A DNA stretch of 46,722 nt from JALZAH01 sp051000755 (GCA_051000755.1 JBPCNZ010000036.1:1-46722); one strand, 5' to 3'; numbered from the stretch's first letter, positions 27,926 through 36,373 are shown. Made by a program: numbers and translations. The notes: generated by a model from the letters alone, not told the origin.

Positions 27926-27944
27926 ACAGGGGTAGGTCCCCTGT
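27926..27944. promoter_or_regulatory. perfect inverted repeat, operator or hairpin
   Basis: ACAGGGG-TAGGT-CCCCTGT is a perfect 7-nt inverted repeat with a 5-nt centre, 32 bases before the first start codon of the stress operon. It may be a protein-binding site or a small RNA hairpin in the 5' leader. Confidence 0.4.
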
Positions 27945-27975
27945 GACCGCCCGTCCGTCCGTGCCAGGAGGCGCC

Positions 27976-28158
27976 ATGTCGACCATCAGGTTCTCCATCC
28001 TCGTCGGATTGGTCATCGGCGTCGTGTGGGCCGCCGAGGGCATCACCGGTGCGCTCGTGGCCGCCATCCTCACCGGCGTGGGGGGCCTGGTCGGCTGGCT
28101 GGTGTCTCAGGGCGCGATCGACCTGAGTGCCATCGTCGGGCGCCGTGACGACGACTGA
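27976..28158 (+). CDS. small membrane protein, DUF2273-like
   Basis: A 60-residue protein with two hydrophobic segments (residues 6-21 and 25-45) and a charged C-terminus (GRRDDD). Size, topology and position just before an Asp23 gene match the DUF2273 small membrane proteins that accompany Asp23/AmaP. An AGGAGG ribosome-binding site at 27966-27971 decides the ATG at 27976. It is the first gene of a six-gene operon in which each gene overlaps the next. Confidence 0.75.
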   Translation: MSTIRFSILVGLVIGVVWAAEGITGALVAAILTGVGGLVGWLVSQGAIDLSAIVGRRDDD

Positions 28159-28483
28159 TCCCAGCCCGTCCAGGGTGGCGTCGGCCGCCGCCGCCCGGGC
28201 CGCGACGGTGGCGGGCGTGGTCCGCCTGGATTCCGGACCATTTGGGACCAAGAGCACCTACGGGTCGGGCGGAAGGGTCGACGGGGTGACGGTGAGAACG
28301 GGGACCCAACCGGTCGGCGTGACCGTGCACATCGCCGTCCGCTTCGGCGAGCGCATCCCCGAACTGGCCGAAGCGGTGAGCCGGGAGGTGGCCGACGCCC
28401 TGCAGACCGACCTGGGCGACGCCGGTCCCTGGACGGTCGCCATCGAGGTGGTCGATGTGGTCACCGCCAGGGAGCTTCCATGA
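28145..28483 (+). CDS. Asp23/Gls24 family envelope stress protein
   Basis: A 112-residue Asp23/Gls24-fold protein: TVAGVVRLDSG, a GVTVRTG loop, then VGVTVHIAVRFGERIPELAEAVSREVADALQ and TVAIEVVDVV. In Staphylococcus, Asp23 is held at the membrane by AmaP and linked to cell-envelope stress. Here it lies in one operon with AmaP-like proteins and a sigma factor. I used GTG 28145 (overlaps the previous gene by 14 nt); GTG 28127 is possible. Confidence 0.85.
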   Translation: MTTTDPSPSRVASAAAARAATVAGVVRLDSGPFGTKSTYGSGGRVDGVTVRTGTQPVGVTVHIAVRFGERIPELAEAVSREVADALQTDLGDAGPWTVAIEVVDVVTARELP

Positions 28484-29028
28484 GACGATTGGACCGGGCC
28501 GTCGCCCTGTTCTGTGGGCTGGCCCTGGCCGTCGCCGCGGTCCTGGCCGGAATCGAGATCATGGAGCTGATCCTCGGCCATCCGCCGCTGATCATCCCCC
28601 GCCATAGCTGGGACCGGAGCCTGCGCGGCAGCCAGTGGGGGAGTCTCGGCATGGAGCTGACCAGTGGGATCGTCGCAGGTGTGGGTGTCGCCCTGATCGT
28701 GTTGCAGATCATCCGGCGCCGGCCGGTGCGCCTGGCGTTGCGCTCCCGCCCCCAGCAGCGGGCCTGGGTGTCCCGGAAAGGATTGGGGCGCCGCTTGACC
28801 CGCGACGTGAGTGACCTCGACGAGATCACCCAGAGCAAGGTGAGGGTGAGCCGGAACCGGGTCAGGACCAAGATCGTGGTCCGCGCCGACGCCGACCGGG
28901 CCGCCGGCGTGAACCGGGTCCGCACCGTCGTCGGCGACACGCTGAGCAACATCGGCGTCGTCCACGACCTCAAGGTTCGGGTCGTCGCCCGGTCGGCCGC
29001 CGATCTCTCCGGAGAGCGCGTCCAGTGA
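28480..29028 (+). CDS. DUF6286-like membrane protein
   Basis: A 182-residue protein with two transmembrane helices (about residues 8-28 and 58-78) around a short external loop, then a cytoplasmic domain (about 95-182) with a VRVSRNRVRTKIVVRADADR strand-turn-strand and a VVGDTLSNIGVVHDLKVRVV segment, resembling half of an Asp23-like fold. Proteins of this kind (DUF6286) are usual between Asp23 and AmaP genes in actinomycetes. ATG overlaps the Asp23 stop (ATGA). Confidence 0.75.
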   Translation: MRRLDRAVALFCGLALAVAAVLAGIEIMELILGHPPLIIPRHSWDRSLRGSQWGSLGMELTSGIVAGVGVALIVLQIIRRRPVRLALRSRPQQRAWVSRKGLGRRLTRDVSDLDEITQSKVRVSRNRVRTKIVVRADADRAAGVNRVRTVVGDTLSNIGVVHDLKVRVVARSAADLSGERVQ

Positions 29029-29717
29029 CCGACACCGGAACCGAGACCCGCCTGATACCGGCCCCCCCGAGCACCCGGGCGGGTCGGCGCCTGGATCGCA
29101 TCACCGCATCGGGCAGCAGCCGGATCGATCGCTTCAACCGAAGCCTGTTCGTCGTCGCCGGCGTCATCCTGGCCGGTGCTGGCGGCGTGGGGCTGCTCCT
29201 CGGGGAAGGTGTCATCCGCGGGACCTCCCCGGCGACCCTTTACAACCGGCGGGCGACCGACGCCGCCGCCAGCCCGGACCTGGCCGCGGCGACCGCCATG
29301 GCCGTCTGCCTGGTGGTGTTGGTCGTCGGTCTGCGCTGGGCCTTGGCCCAGCTCCGTCCGGTCTCCGACGGCGAGCGCCTGTCCACCCTCACGTTGTTCT
29401 CCGGGCCCAGGGGCCGAACGACGGTGGCGGCCACCACCGTGACCCGGGCCGCCGTCGCCGACATCACCAGCCGTCCCGGAGTGACCTCGGCCAAGGTCCG
29501 CCTGCGTGCGCTGCACCCCCAGACCCGGGTCACCCTGTCCGTCGAGCTGGCCCTGGACGCCCACCCCGATACCGTCCTCGACGAGCTCGAGCAGGCCCTG
29601 ACCCGCCTCCTCGGCGCCCTCGACGCCGACCCATCCGACAGCCAGACCGAGATCCGTCTGCGCTTCGCCCGGCCGGCGCGCTCCACCCGCTCGGACCGGC
29701 CCGCCCGTGTCACATGA
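29025..29717 (+). CDS. amaP: AmaP-like alkaline shock membrane anchor
   Basis: A 230-residue protein with two transmembrane helices (about residues 42-64 and 88-108) separated by a short external loop, followed by a cytoplasmic domain with TTVAATTVTRAAVADITSRPGVTSAKVRLRA-type sequence and helices rich in Asp and Leu. This matches AmaP, which anchors Asp23 at the membrane. GTG start overlaps the previous stop (GTGA). The ending is proline-arginine-rich. Confidence 0.75.
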   Translation: MTDTGTETRLIPAPPSTRAGRRLDRITASGSSRIDRFNRSLFVVAGVILAGAGGVGLLLGEGVIRGTSPATLYNRRATDAAASPDLAAATAMAVCLVVLVVGLRWALAQLRPVSDGERLSTLTLFSGPRGRTTVAATTVTRAAVADITSRPGVTSAKVRLRALHPQTRVTLSVELALDAHPDTVLDELEQALTRLLGALDADPSDSQTEIRLRFARPARSTRSDRPARVT

Positions 29718-30309
29718 TCCGGTGGAAGCCGCCGAGGAGGCCGCCCTCGTCCACCGGGCCCAACAGGGCGACGTGGCCGCCTTCACCGACCTGTACCAGC
29801 GCCACAGCCGGTGGGTCTTCGGCGTAGCCCTGCGTCTCGTCTACAACCCCGGTGAGGCCGAAGAGGTCACCCAGGACACCTTCGTCCAGGTGTGGAAGTC
29901 CCTCCCCCGCTTCCGCGGTGAGAGCCAGCTGCGGACGTGGATCCATCGGATCTGCGTCAACCGCTGCTACCGGTCCAACACCAAGCGGGCCGCCCACCGC
30001 AGCGAGGAGCTCCCCGACGAACTGGTCTCCACCGATCCCGACCCGGGCACCGTCGCCGTCCTGCGAGGTGAGATGGCCGACCTCCAGCGGGCTCTGGCCG
30101 CCCTCCCCCAGGGCCTGCGCGCCGCACTCGTCCTGCGCGAGTTCGGCGGCCTCGCCTACGAGGAGGTGGCCGACGCCCTCGGCATCACCCTCACCGCGGC
30201 CCGGAGCCGGATCCACCGGGCCCGGCTCCAGGTGGTGAGCCAACTCAGCGCTCCACCCACCCCCATCGGCACCGGCACCACCGGGCCGTTCAAGGAGGCA
30301 TCCGCGTGA
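29707..30309 (+). CDS. ECF-type RNA polymerase sigma factor
   Basis: A 200-residue sigma-70 family factor with region 2 (FTDLYQRHSRWVFGVALRLV, EAEEVTQDTFVQVWKSLPRF) and region 4 (LPQGLRAALVLREFGGLAYEEVADALG, TAARSRIHRAR). No regions 1.2 or 3, so ECF type. It overlaps the AmaP-like gene by 11 nt and the next gene by GTGA, which suggests that its anti-sigma partner is the zinc-finger/Asp23 fusion immediately downstream and that its signal is envelope stress. Target promoters are not known. Confidence 0.92.
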   Translation: MSHDPVEAAEEAALVHRAQQGDVAAFTDLYQRHSRWVFGVALRLVYNPGEAEEVTQDTFVQVWKSLPRFRGESQLRTWIHRICVNRCYRSNTKRAAHRSEELPDELVSTDPDPGTVAVLRGEMADLQRALAALPQGLRAALVLREFGGLAYEEVADALGITLTAARSRIHRARLQVVSQLSAPPTPIGTGTTGPFKEASA

Positions 30310-30851
30310 TGGATCTGACCTGGCCTGCGACCCTCGCTTGTGGCACCCGACCCGAGCTGCTCCTGGCCTCGGTGACCGACGGTGACAGCAGCGTGCCCGC
30401 CTCCCACATCACCACCTGCCCGTCCTGTCGCGACGCCCTCCGTCAGCTCCGCCCGCGCCTCGACGTCCTCCAGCGCACCGGCACCATCCCCGCGGCCGCC
30501 CCGGCCCGCATCCAGGGACAGGTGTTGGCCCGGATCCGCCATCTCCGGGCCGGCGCCCTGGTGGAGATCGCCGATGGCGGTGGCCGGACGGCTGTGTCGG
30601 CGGACGTGATCGCCTCCTGTGGCCGGATGGCGGCCGAGCAGGTCGAAGGGGTCCACGGCGTGCAAGTCACCCTCCGCTCCCCCGGTCTGGTCCTCGAGGT
30701 CCGCCTCATCGTCGGATTCGAACGGCCGATCCCCGAGGTCGTCGCCGCGGTGCGGTTGGCGATCGACGCCATGGTGGAGCACCAGCTGGCCATCACCACC
30801 GCCGGCATCGACATCGACGTCGCCGACATCGATCTTCCGTCCGTCGCCTGA
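30306..30851 (+). CDS. zinc-finger anti-sigma-like head fused to Asp23 domain
   Basis: A 181-residue two-part protein. Residues 1-50 hold a HxxxCxxC motif (His34, Cys38, Cys41) with an earlier Cys12, as in zinc-binding anti-sigma factors. Residues about 85-180 form an Asp23/Gls24-like domain (AADVIASCGRMAAEQVEGVHGVQ-type start, LEVRLIVGFERPIPEVVAAVRLAIDAMV, GIDIDVADIDL). No transmembrane segment. As the last gene of the operon, overlapping the sigma gene by GTGA, it is the best candidate for the sigma factor's partner, with the Asp23 part tying it to the membrane complex. Function inferred, not shown. Confidence 0.75.
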   Translation: MMDLTWPATLACGTRPELLLASVTDGDSSVPASHITTCPSCRDALRQLRPRLDVLQRTGTIPAAAPARIQGQVLARIRHLRAGALVEIADGGGRTAVSADVIASCGRMAAEQVEGVHGVQVTLRSPGLVLEVRLIVGFERPIPEVVAAVRLAIDAMVEHQLAITTAGIDIDVADIDLPSVA

Positions 30852-30875
30852 CGAACCGGGACGACGGGTGACGCG

Positions 30876-30881
30876 TAGCGT
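30876..30881 (+). promoter_or_regulatory. -10 box (TAGCGT) of aldehyde dehydrogenase gene
   Basis: The box is 6 nt before ATG 30888. It gives the dehydrogenase its own leaderless promoter, separate from the stress operon. Confidence 0.5.
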
Positions 30882-30887
30882 CGGAAT

Positions 30888-32312
30888 ATGACTGTGATTA
30901 CCAGGGACACCATCTACGTCAACGGGGAGTGGGTGCCGAGCGCCGGCACGGGGACGCTCCCGGTCACCAACTCCACGACCGAGGAGGTCATGGGCACCAT
31001 CCCCGAGGGGACGCCCGAAGACGTGGACAAGGCGGTGGCGGCGGCCAGGGTGGCGTTCGGGGGCTGGTCGGCCACCCCGCCCGATGAACGGGCCAAGTTC
31101 TGCGCCCGCATCGCCGATGGCCTGTCGGCCCGAATGGACGAGGTGGCCACCCTGGTCAGCCAGGAGGTGGGCATGGTCAAGGGGCTGAGCAAGGTCATCC
31201 AGGTCGGACTGCCCTACAACTCGTTCAGCGTGATCCCGCAAGTGGTCGCCGACTTCGCGTGGGAGGAGAAGGTGGGGAATTCCCTCGTCGTGCGCGAGCC
31301 GGTCGGCGTGGTGGGGGCAATCACCCCGTGGAACTACCCGCTCCACCAGATTGCCGCCAAGGTCGCCTACGCCCTCGCCGCCGGGTGCACCATCGTCCTC
31401 AAGCCGTCCGAGGTCGCCCCCCTGAACGCCTTCGTCCTGGCCGACATCATCGCCGACGTGGGCCTCCCGCCGGGCGTGTTCAATCTGGTGAGCGGCGTCG
31501 GGCCGGTGGTGGGTGAGGCCATCGCCAGGCACCCCGACGTCGACATGGTCTCCTTCACCGGTTCGATCCGGGCCGGCAAACGGGTCGGCGAGCTGTGCAT
31601 GGACCGGGTGGCCAGGGTCACCCTGGAGCTCGGCGGCAAGAGCGCCAACGTCATCCTGGAGGATGCCGATCTTCCCAAGGCGGTCAAAGACGGCGTGTTC
31701 AAGGCGTTCCTCAACTCGGGCCAGACATGCTCGGCCCTGACCCGGATGGTCGTGCCCCGCGCGAGGCTGGCTGAGGTCGAGGAGATCGCCGTGGCCGCCG
31801 CTGAGGCCATGGTGCCGGGCGATCCCTTCGCCAAGGAGTCCAAGCTGGGCCCGCTGGTCTCCCAGGCTCAGTGGGACCGAGTCCAGGGCTTCATCGACGT
31901 CGGGATCGACGAGGGGGCCAAGTTGGTCACCGGCGGCACCGGCAAGCCCGAGGGCCTCGAGACCGGGTACTTCGTGAAGCCGACCGTGTTCTCCGAGGTC
32001 CGCCCGGACATGCGCATCGCCCAGGAGGAGATCTTCGGGCCGGTCCTGGCCATCCTCCCCTTCGACACCGAGGACGAGGCCGTCGAGATCGCCAACGACT
32101 CCGACTACGGCCTGGCCGGCGGGGTGTGGGCCGGAGACCAGGAACACGGCATCGCCGTGGCCCGCCGGATCCGCACCGGCCAGATCGAGGTCAACGGCGG
32201 GGCCTTCAACCCCAACGCCCCCTTCGGTGGCTACAAGCAGTCCGGGATCGGCCGGGAGTACGGGTCGTTCGGGCTCGAGGAGTTCCTGGAGGTCAAGGCC
32301 CTCCAGCTGTAG
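30888..32312 (+). CDS. NAD(P)-dependent aldehyde dehydrogenase
   Basis: A 474-residue aldehyde dehydrogenase that oxidises an aldehyde to the acid. The catalytic Cys281 lies in NSGQTCSALTR and the general base Glu247 in LELGGKS. The PWNYP motif and the FTGSIRAGKRV cofactor segment are present, as are EEIFGPVL and the C-terminal GGYKQSGIGREYG. Substrate range cannot be read. It is closest by pattern to the broad aldehyde dehydrogenases of actinomycetes (betaine-, vanillin- or geranial-type). It has its own promoter box and stands apart from the genes either side. Confidence 0.95.
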   Translation: MTVITRDTIYVNGEWVPSAGTGTLPVTNSTTEEVMGTIPEGTPEDVDKAVAAARVAFGGWSATPPDERAKFCARIADGLSARMDEVATLVSQEVGMVKGLSKVIQVGLPYNSFSVIPQVVADFAWEEKVGNSLVVREPVGVVGAITPWNYPLHQIAAKVAYALAAGCTIVLKPSEVAPLNAFVLADIIADVGLPPGVFNLVSGVGPVVGEAIARHPDVDMVSFTGSIRAGKRVGELCMDRVARVTLELGGKSANVILEDADLPKAVKDGVFKAFLNSGQTCSALTRMVVPRARLAEVEEIAVAAAEAMVPGDPFAKESKLGPLVSQAQWDRVQGFIDVGIDEGAKLVTGGTGKPEGLETGYFVKPTVFSEVRPDMRIAQEEIFGPVLAILPFDTEDEAVEIANDSDYGLAGGVWAGDQEHGIAVARRIRTGQIEVNGGAFNPNAPFGGYKQSGIGREYGSFGLEEFLEVKALQL

Positions 32313-32357
32313 GCCTGGGCTACGATCCCAGCGCAGCCGAGCGGGAGCAGGGGTCAC

Positions 32358-33458
32358 ATGGGAACGCCGCCGATCTACGGACCGTACGTGATGGCCAGCG
32401 CCGTACCCGCCGACATGGCCACCTACACCAAGGACATGCTCCCCTACGACGACGCCATCGGCACGACGGCGGTCTCCCAACTGCTGCCCGCCTGGCAGGC
32501 GCTGGCGGATTCCAAGCCCGACCCCACCATGCTGGCCCCGTCGGTGTTGAGCGACCCGCTGCCCAGCGACGTGCAACGTTACGCGGAGACGTGTCACACC
32601 ACCGACCTGTTCCCGGCCCAGGTCGGTCAGGCGTTCGCCGCCGCCGACGGGGGCATCGTCAACGACGCCCAGTTGAGCGCCGAGCTGGCCAAGCTGCAGG
32701 CCCAGTGGAAGCTGCCCGGCAACCTGTCGTACCTGGTGCCCGGCCAGGACTGGTCCACCCTCGGCGGATTCGGCATCTGCCCCACCCAACCCGGCGGGTT
32801 CATCAAGGGACCCGACGGCCAGTACTACGCCCTCACCCCAGCGGCGTACTTCAGCGCCGGGCACCAGGGCACCAAGGCCCAGCCCGCGATGGGCGCGGCC
32901 CCGAGCGCCATGCCCCAGGACGGCACCGCCTGGCAGCAGGTCGGGGCCAGGACCGGCTTCGTGGCCGTCGGCAAGGCGCCCGACGCATCGGTCAAGGGGG
33001 CGGCGATCATGATGAGCATCCTCAATCCCGAGGCCGTCGACCACGATCTGCAGGCAGCCGGCAAGAGCACCTACGACCACACGGATATGGGGATGAGCGG
33101 GCCGGAGTTCGCCAACGGCGGTTCAGGCACCGGGTTCAACTACAGCGTCGGGCCCACCGAGACCGGCCAGAGCCCGACGGGGAGCGGCGAGGCGGGCGCC
33201 AGCCTGGCCGGCGCCATCGGCCTGGGCACCGAGTCCGGCGTGTCGTGGGCCAGCTCGATGAACAGCCAGCCCCTGTGGCAATACCAGGTCAAGTACTACC
33301 AGGGGCCGGGCGGAACCCGGCGGGCCGAGCTCGACATGTACAAGATCTGGAACACCAAGGACGGCGGCCACAAGCTGGAATCCGGCGTCGGCTCCGTCGG
33401 CCCCGACGGCCATATCACCGTGGGCACGACCACCATGACCGACATGGAGACCCCCTGA
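32358..33458 (+). CDS. hypothetical protein paired with WXG-like protein
   Basis: A 366-residue protein of unknown family. No signal peptide or membrane segment. The N-terminal ~115 residues are helical and include a possible helical hairpin (QLLPAWQALADS, AQLSAELAKLQAQWKLP). A glycine-rich middle (about residues 240-300: GMSGPEFANGGSGTGFNYS, SGEAGASLAGAIGLG) precedes a strand-rich end (WQYQVKYYQG, RRAELDMYKIWN). ATG 32358 has a GGGAG-type site upstream. One base separates it from the WXG-like gene, so the two form a unit. It could be a type VII-type secreted substrate or structural partner; that is inference. Confidence 0.6.
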   Translation: MGTPPIYGPYVMASAVPADMATYTKDMLPYDDAIGTTAVSQLLPAWQALADSKPDPTMLAPSVLSDPLPSDVQRYAETCHTTDLFPAQVGQAFAAADGGIVNDAQLSAELAKLQAQWKLPGNLSYLVPGQDWSTLGGFGICPTQPGGFIKGPDGQYYALTPAAYFSAGHQGTKAQPAMGAAPSAMPQDGTAWQQVGARTGFVAVGKAPDASVKGAAIMMSILNPEAVDHDLQAAGKSTYDHTDMGMSGPEFANGGSGTGFNYSVGPTETGQSPTGSGEAGASLAGAIGLGTESGVSWASSMNSQPLWQYQVKYYQGPGGTRRAELDMYKIWNTKDGGHKLESGVGSVGPDGHITVGTTTMTDMETP

Positions 33459-33459
33459 C

Positions 33460-33942
33460 ATGGGCATCGAGATCAACAGCTCGGACTACACCCCAACGTG
33501 GTCGCCCAACTGGGACGACGTGACCTTCGACCATGCCAGGGCCGAGGCCCTGATCACCGCCCTGCGAGCCGTGAGCCGGGCCATGGAGACAGCCGCCAGC
33601 CAGCGGGTGACCCGGGCGACCTCTCCAGCCGCCGTGTCCGGGCCGGTCGCTCCCGGTCACAGCCTTCCGGGGCGGGGGATCCTGGGGACGTGGACCGGCA
33701 CCCACCGGGCCACCTGGGAGGCCGAGTACAGCGCCCGTCGGACCGAGGCGGTGGCCCTCGACCAGCGCATCACCCAGATGATCACGGCCCTGTCCACGGC
33801 ATCCACCAAGGCCACGACCGAGCAGGCCCACCGGGTCACCCTGCGCCAGCAGTGGAACACGGAGTACCAGGTGGGGATGCGGCGCATGCAGGCCGACATC
33901 ACCGCCCTGCGCAAGGACGGCGTTCCCGTGTCGGTCCGGTAG
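33460..33942 (+). CDS. WXG100-like helical hairpin protein
   Basis: A 160-residue protein with two long helices (about residues 23-50 and 82-145) joined by a loop carrying Trp-Thr-Gly at 78-80, in the setting LGTWTGTHRATWEAEY. This is the layout of WXG100/ESX proteins, longer than the usual 100 residues. No signal peptide. It follows the 366-residue gene by one base. No EccC ATPase or other type VII component lies in the window, so the secretion route, if any, must be elsewhere. After its stop, 33943-34029 holds nothing I recognise. Confidence 0.6.
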   Translation: MGIEINSSDYTPTWSPNWDDVTFDHARAEALITALRAVSRAMETAASQRVTRATSPAAVSGPVAPGHSLPGRGILGTWTGTHRATWEAEYSARRTEAVALDQRITQMITALSTASTKATTEQAHRVTLRQQWNTEYQVGMRRMQADITALRKDGVPVSVR

Positions 33943-34029
33943 CAGGCGGTCAGCACAAGGTTCCCGACGGTCGGTCGCGGGTTGCAATGGTGAACCCGAA
34001 GCTGGCAATACTGGCCGCGGCCTGGACCG

Positions 34030-34246
34030 AGGGCCACTTCACCCAATGGCACACGTTCACCCTGTCCTGGGAACCCAACCGGGTCGAGGCGTGGCGGGAC
34101 GGGTCCGTTCTTCACCACCACCGATGCGGCCCGGATCTCTTACACGCCGACGTATCTGGCCATCCAGGCCGGGCCCAACCAGCCTCACGCGTCAGGGTGG
34201 CATCCAACCTGCAGGGGTGTGGGTGAAGGTCTTCGCCCCCTGCTAG
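34030..34246 (+). pseudogene. GH16-type (ConA-like) hydrolase, 3' relic
   Basis: Three frames in turn give the end of a laminarinase/GH16-like domain: FTQWHTFTLSWEPNRVEAWRD (to about 34110), then FFTTTDAARISYTPTYLAIQAG (to about 34200), then WVKVFAPC and a stop at 34246. The active-site half is absent. At least two frameshifts plus a missing 5' part make this a true relic rather than one sequencing slip. It lies between the WXG-like gene and the DUF6458 gene. Confidence 0.55.
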
Positions 34247-34355
34247 CCGGCTGGTCGTGGCGAGCTTCCTGCCCCCCGTCGCCCGTCCGCCGCCCTCACC
34301 GAAGGAAGGAGTACGCTGCACTCGCTCACCGAGCAGCCCGCACGGTGATGCGAAC

Positions 34356-34362
34356 GGGGAGG
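34356..34362 (+). promoter_or_regulatory. ribosome-binding site of DUF6458-like gene
   Basis: GGGGAGG lies 7 nt before ATG 34370 and fixes that start. Confidence 0.55.
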
Positions 34363-34369
34363 ACCCTCG

Positions 34370-34666
34370 ATGGGTACAGGGGCAAGCATCGTGATCGCTG
34401 CCGTCGGGGCGATCCTTCGCTTTGCGGTGACGACCACCCACAGTCACGGCTTCAACATCCACACGGTCGGGGTGATCCTGCTCGTCGTGGGCATCGTCGG
34501 TTTCGTCATCTCCCTGTTCTTCTGGAACTCCTGGGGAGGGTTCAATGGCGGTGGCGGTTACCAGAGGCGCCGCGTGACACGCACCCCGGGCCGCACCTAC
34601 CGGGACCGTCACGGCCGGGTGGTAGAGGAGCCGGGCGCTGTCGTCGAGGAGCGCGACGGCTTCTAG
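34370..34666 (+). CDS. DUF6458-like small membrane protein
   Basis: A 98-residue protein with two transmembrane helices (about residues 4-21 and 32-53) and a cytoplasmic arginine-rich tail (YQRRRVTRTPGRTYRDRHGR) ending in an acidic stretch. The GTGASIVIAAVGAILRFAV start and the NIHTVGVILLVVG segment match DUF6458, a small actinobacterial family of unknown role. A GGGGAGG ribosome-binding site precedes the ATG. The neighbours on both sides are relics, so the gene has survived in an otherwise eroding stretch. Confidence 0.8.
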   Translation: MGTGASIVIAAVGAILRFAVTTTHSHGFNIHTVGVILLVVGIVGFVISLFFWNSWGGFNGGGGYQRRRVTRTPGRTYRDRHGRVVEEPGAVVEERDGF

Positions 34667-34678
34667 GCGTTCATGTAG

Positions 34679-34846
34679 GGCGGCTGGGGCGCGGCGATCA
34701 CCGACGACCTGGCTCCGGCCGACGGCCTGGACTTCATCCTCCGGAGCAAAGGCATCCAGACGATCGCCCTTGGCGGCTTCCTGACGAGCTGCGTGGAGTT
34801 CGCCATGCGCACCCGCTCATCGGAGTTCATCGCCCAGCTGAGCTGA
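34679..34846 (+). pseudogene. isochorismatase-family hydrolase, 3' fragment
   Basis: The frame between a TAG at 34676 and the TGA at 34844 encodes 55 residues matching the middle of isochorismatase-like cysteine hydrolases: LDFILRSKGIQTIALGGFLTSCVEFAMRTR-type pattern with the active-site Cys region TSCVE. There is no start, and both the N-terminal Asp/Lys segments and the end are missing. A relic. Confidence 0.5.
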
Positions 34847-34865
34847 CCACGAAACCAGGACAGCT

Positions 34866-36151
34866 TCACCGACGTGTGCTCGTGGCCGGGCTCCGGGCCG
34901 CGCTTCTCAGGGCGGTGCTCCCGGCCCGCTCCGCCAGCACCGCGGCGACGACCAGGACCGCACCGATGAACAGGTAGTTGGCCCCCTCCCAGATGCTGTA
35001 GTCGAAGTGCGTGCCCTCCAGCTCGCCGAGTCCGATGAAGGCGTGGGGGACGGCGAGGCATGCTGCGGTCCATCCCAGCCAGTTGACAATGCCCGTCCGC
35101 CGGCGCCAGAGCATCATGGCCACGACCGCCACGGTGGTGATGGCCCCGATGGCGATGGTCAGGGTCGGTTCCAACTGAGACCGGGCGAAGAGGTGGGCCG
35201 GCGGATAGACGTCGAGCCCCAAGGAGGCGACCAGGTTGGTGGCGACGGCCAATGTGACACCGACGACCACGGCGGCGGCTCGGTTTCGCCTCCAGACGAG
35301 GACCCCGGCGAGGATCGGCAGCGGCAGATAGATGAACCGGGCCGTGGCCGCCACGCCGGCAAGGAGGCCGACGACGACCGCGACCCGGTTCGCTGACCGG
35401 CGCGCTGTGGCCGTCTCCGCCAGGGTCAGGTATCGATCGGCGAGGGCGAACACGACGAGCACCGCCAGGCTGAATGCCACCGTGTCCTCGCCCTGGGCCA
35501 TCTCGATGTAGAGATGGGGGGAGCAGAAGATCAGGGCCAGACCGAGGTTGATCTCCAGTCCACAACGGTAGAACCGGCGAAACACGGCGGCTGTCAGGGC
35601 CATCCAGAACGGGATCATCAGCTCATAGATGTGGAGGAGGGCGAAAGGGCTGTTCCGCACGATCCAGGCCGGCCCCGGACTGACCGGGCCGGCACCGGGG
35701 GGAAGCGTCACGCCGTACATGGCGCGACCGTGGAACAACGCCTGGGCCGGGAGGATCATTGCTGGGCCTGGGGCAAACCATGGGGGTAGATGTGAGAGGG
35801 ACGCTCGTGGATCACGATGGCCACGATCGAGATGCCGACCAGGAGGGCCACGGTGGCCGGCGCCGACCCGGCCACTCGGCTCCAGATCGGCCAACGCGGC
35901 GTTACCACCAGGAGGGCGAGGACCCCAATGGCGGTAACCGCCAGCAGCGCTATCGACAGCAGAGCCGGTTGCCGGCGAGCGGCGTGATCGTACAGCTGGG
36001 GGATGGTGGGGATCTGCAGCACGCACGCGACGACCAGCGCCGAGGCGATCGCCCGTCGCCGGGTGATCGGTCCCCATGGAGCCGGTGTCGACGATCGGGC
36101 CTCGGCAGAGGTGGTGCCAGAAGGTGGCGAAGGACGGGTCACCTTTGGCAT
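34866..36151 (-). pseudogene. polytopic membrane protein, frameshifted paralogue of 41167 gene
   Basis: Two frames give one protein. From 36151 to about 35765 the frame covers the N-terminus and first helices (LYDHAARRQPALLSI, WSRVAGSAPATVALL), ending HIYPHGLPQ. From about 35768 to 34866 another frame continues with AMILPAQALFHG, SPGPAWIVRNSPFALLH, PPAHLFARSQLEPTLTIAIGA and FIGLGELEGTHFDY, WEGANYLFIGA. Segment by segment it matches the intact 412-residue gene at 41167-42405. One frameshift near 35758-35770 breaks it. The family is unknown; the layout suggests a GT-C/GT87-like membrane enzyme. Sequencing error and real decay are both possible. Confidence 0.7.
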
Positions 36152-36356
36152 TCATGAGACCGAGGGCACGGCCCCCACCGCAGCACCCTGCCGGGCACGG
36201 GGGGACACGGAGCGCCCCAGGTTGGCAGCGTCGGCCATGCCGTAGCCATCGGGCAGAGCGCGGTCCGCGACAGAGTGAGGGGCAGAGACGTCACCGCAGC
36301 ATCCGACCCAGGACAATAGTGGAGCCACCCTTCGACGTCGTCGACCCGCTGGGGGC

Positions 36357-36362
36357 TAGAGT
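36357..36362 (+). promoter_or_regulatory. -10 box (TAGAGT) of tRNA-Ser(GCU)
   Basis: TAGAGT ends 11 nt before the tRNA 5' end at 36374. The rest of 36152-36356 shows no gene. Confidence 0.45.
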
Positions 36363-36373
36363 TGGACCACCGA

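Noticed and set aside
30156..33080. A 974-codon open frame on the minus strand across the sigma factor, aldehyde dehydrogenase and part of the next gene
   Set aside because: It is antisense to genes with clear catalytic motifs; the translation is Gly/His/Asp/Leu-rich without motifs. High third-position G+C leaves the opposite frame open.
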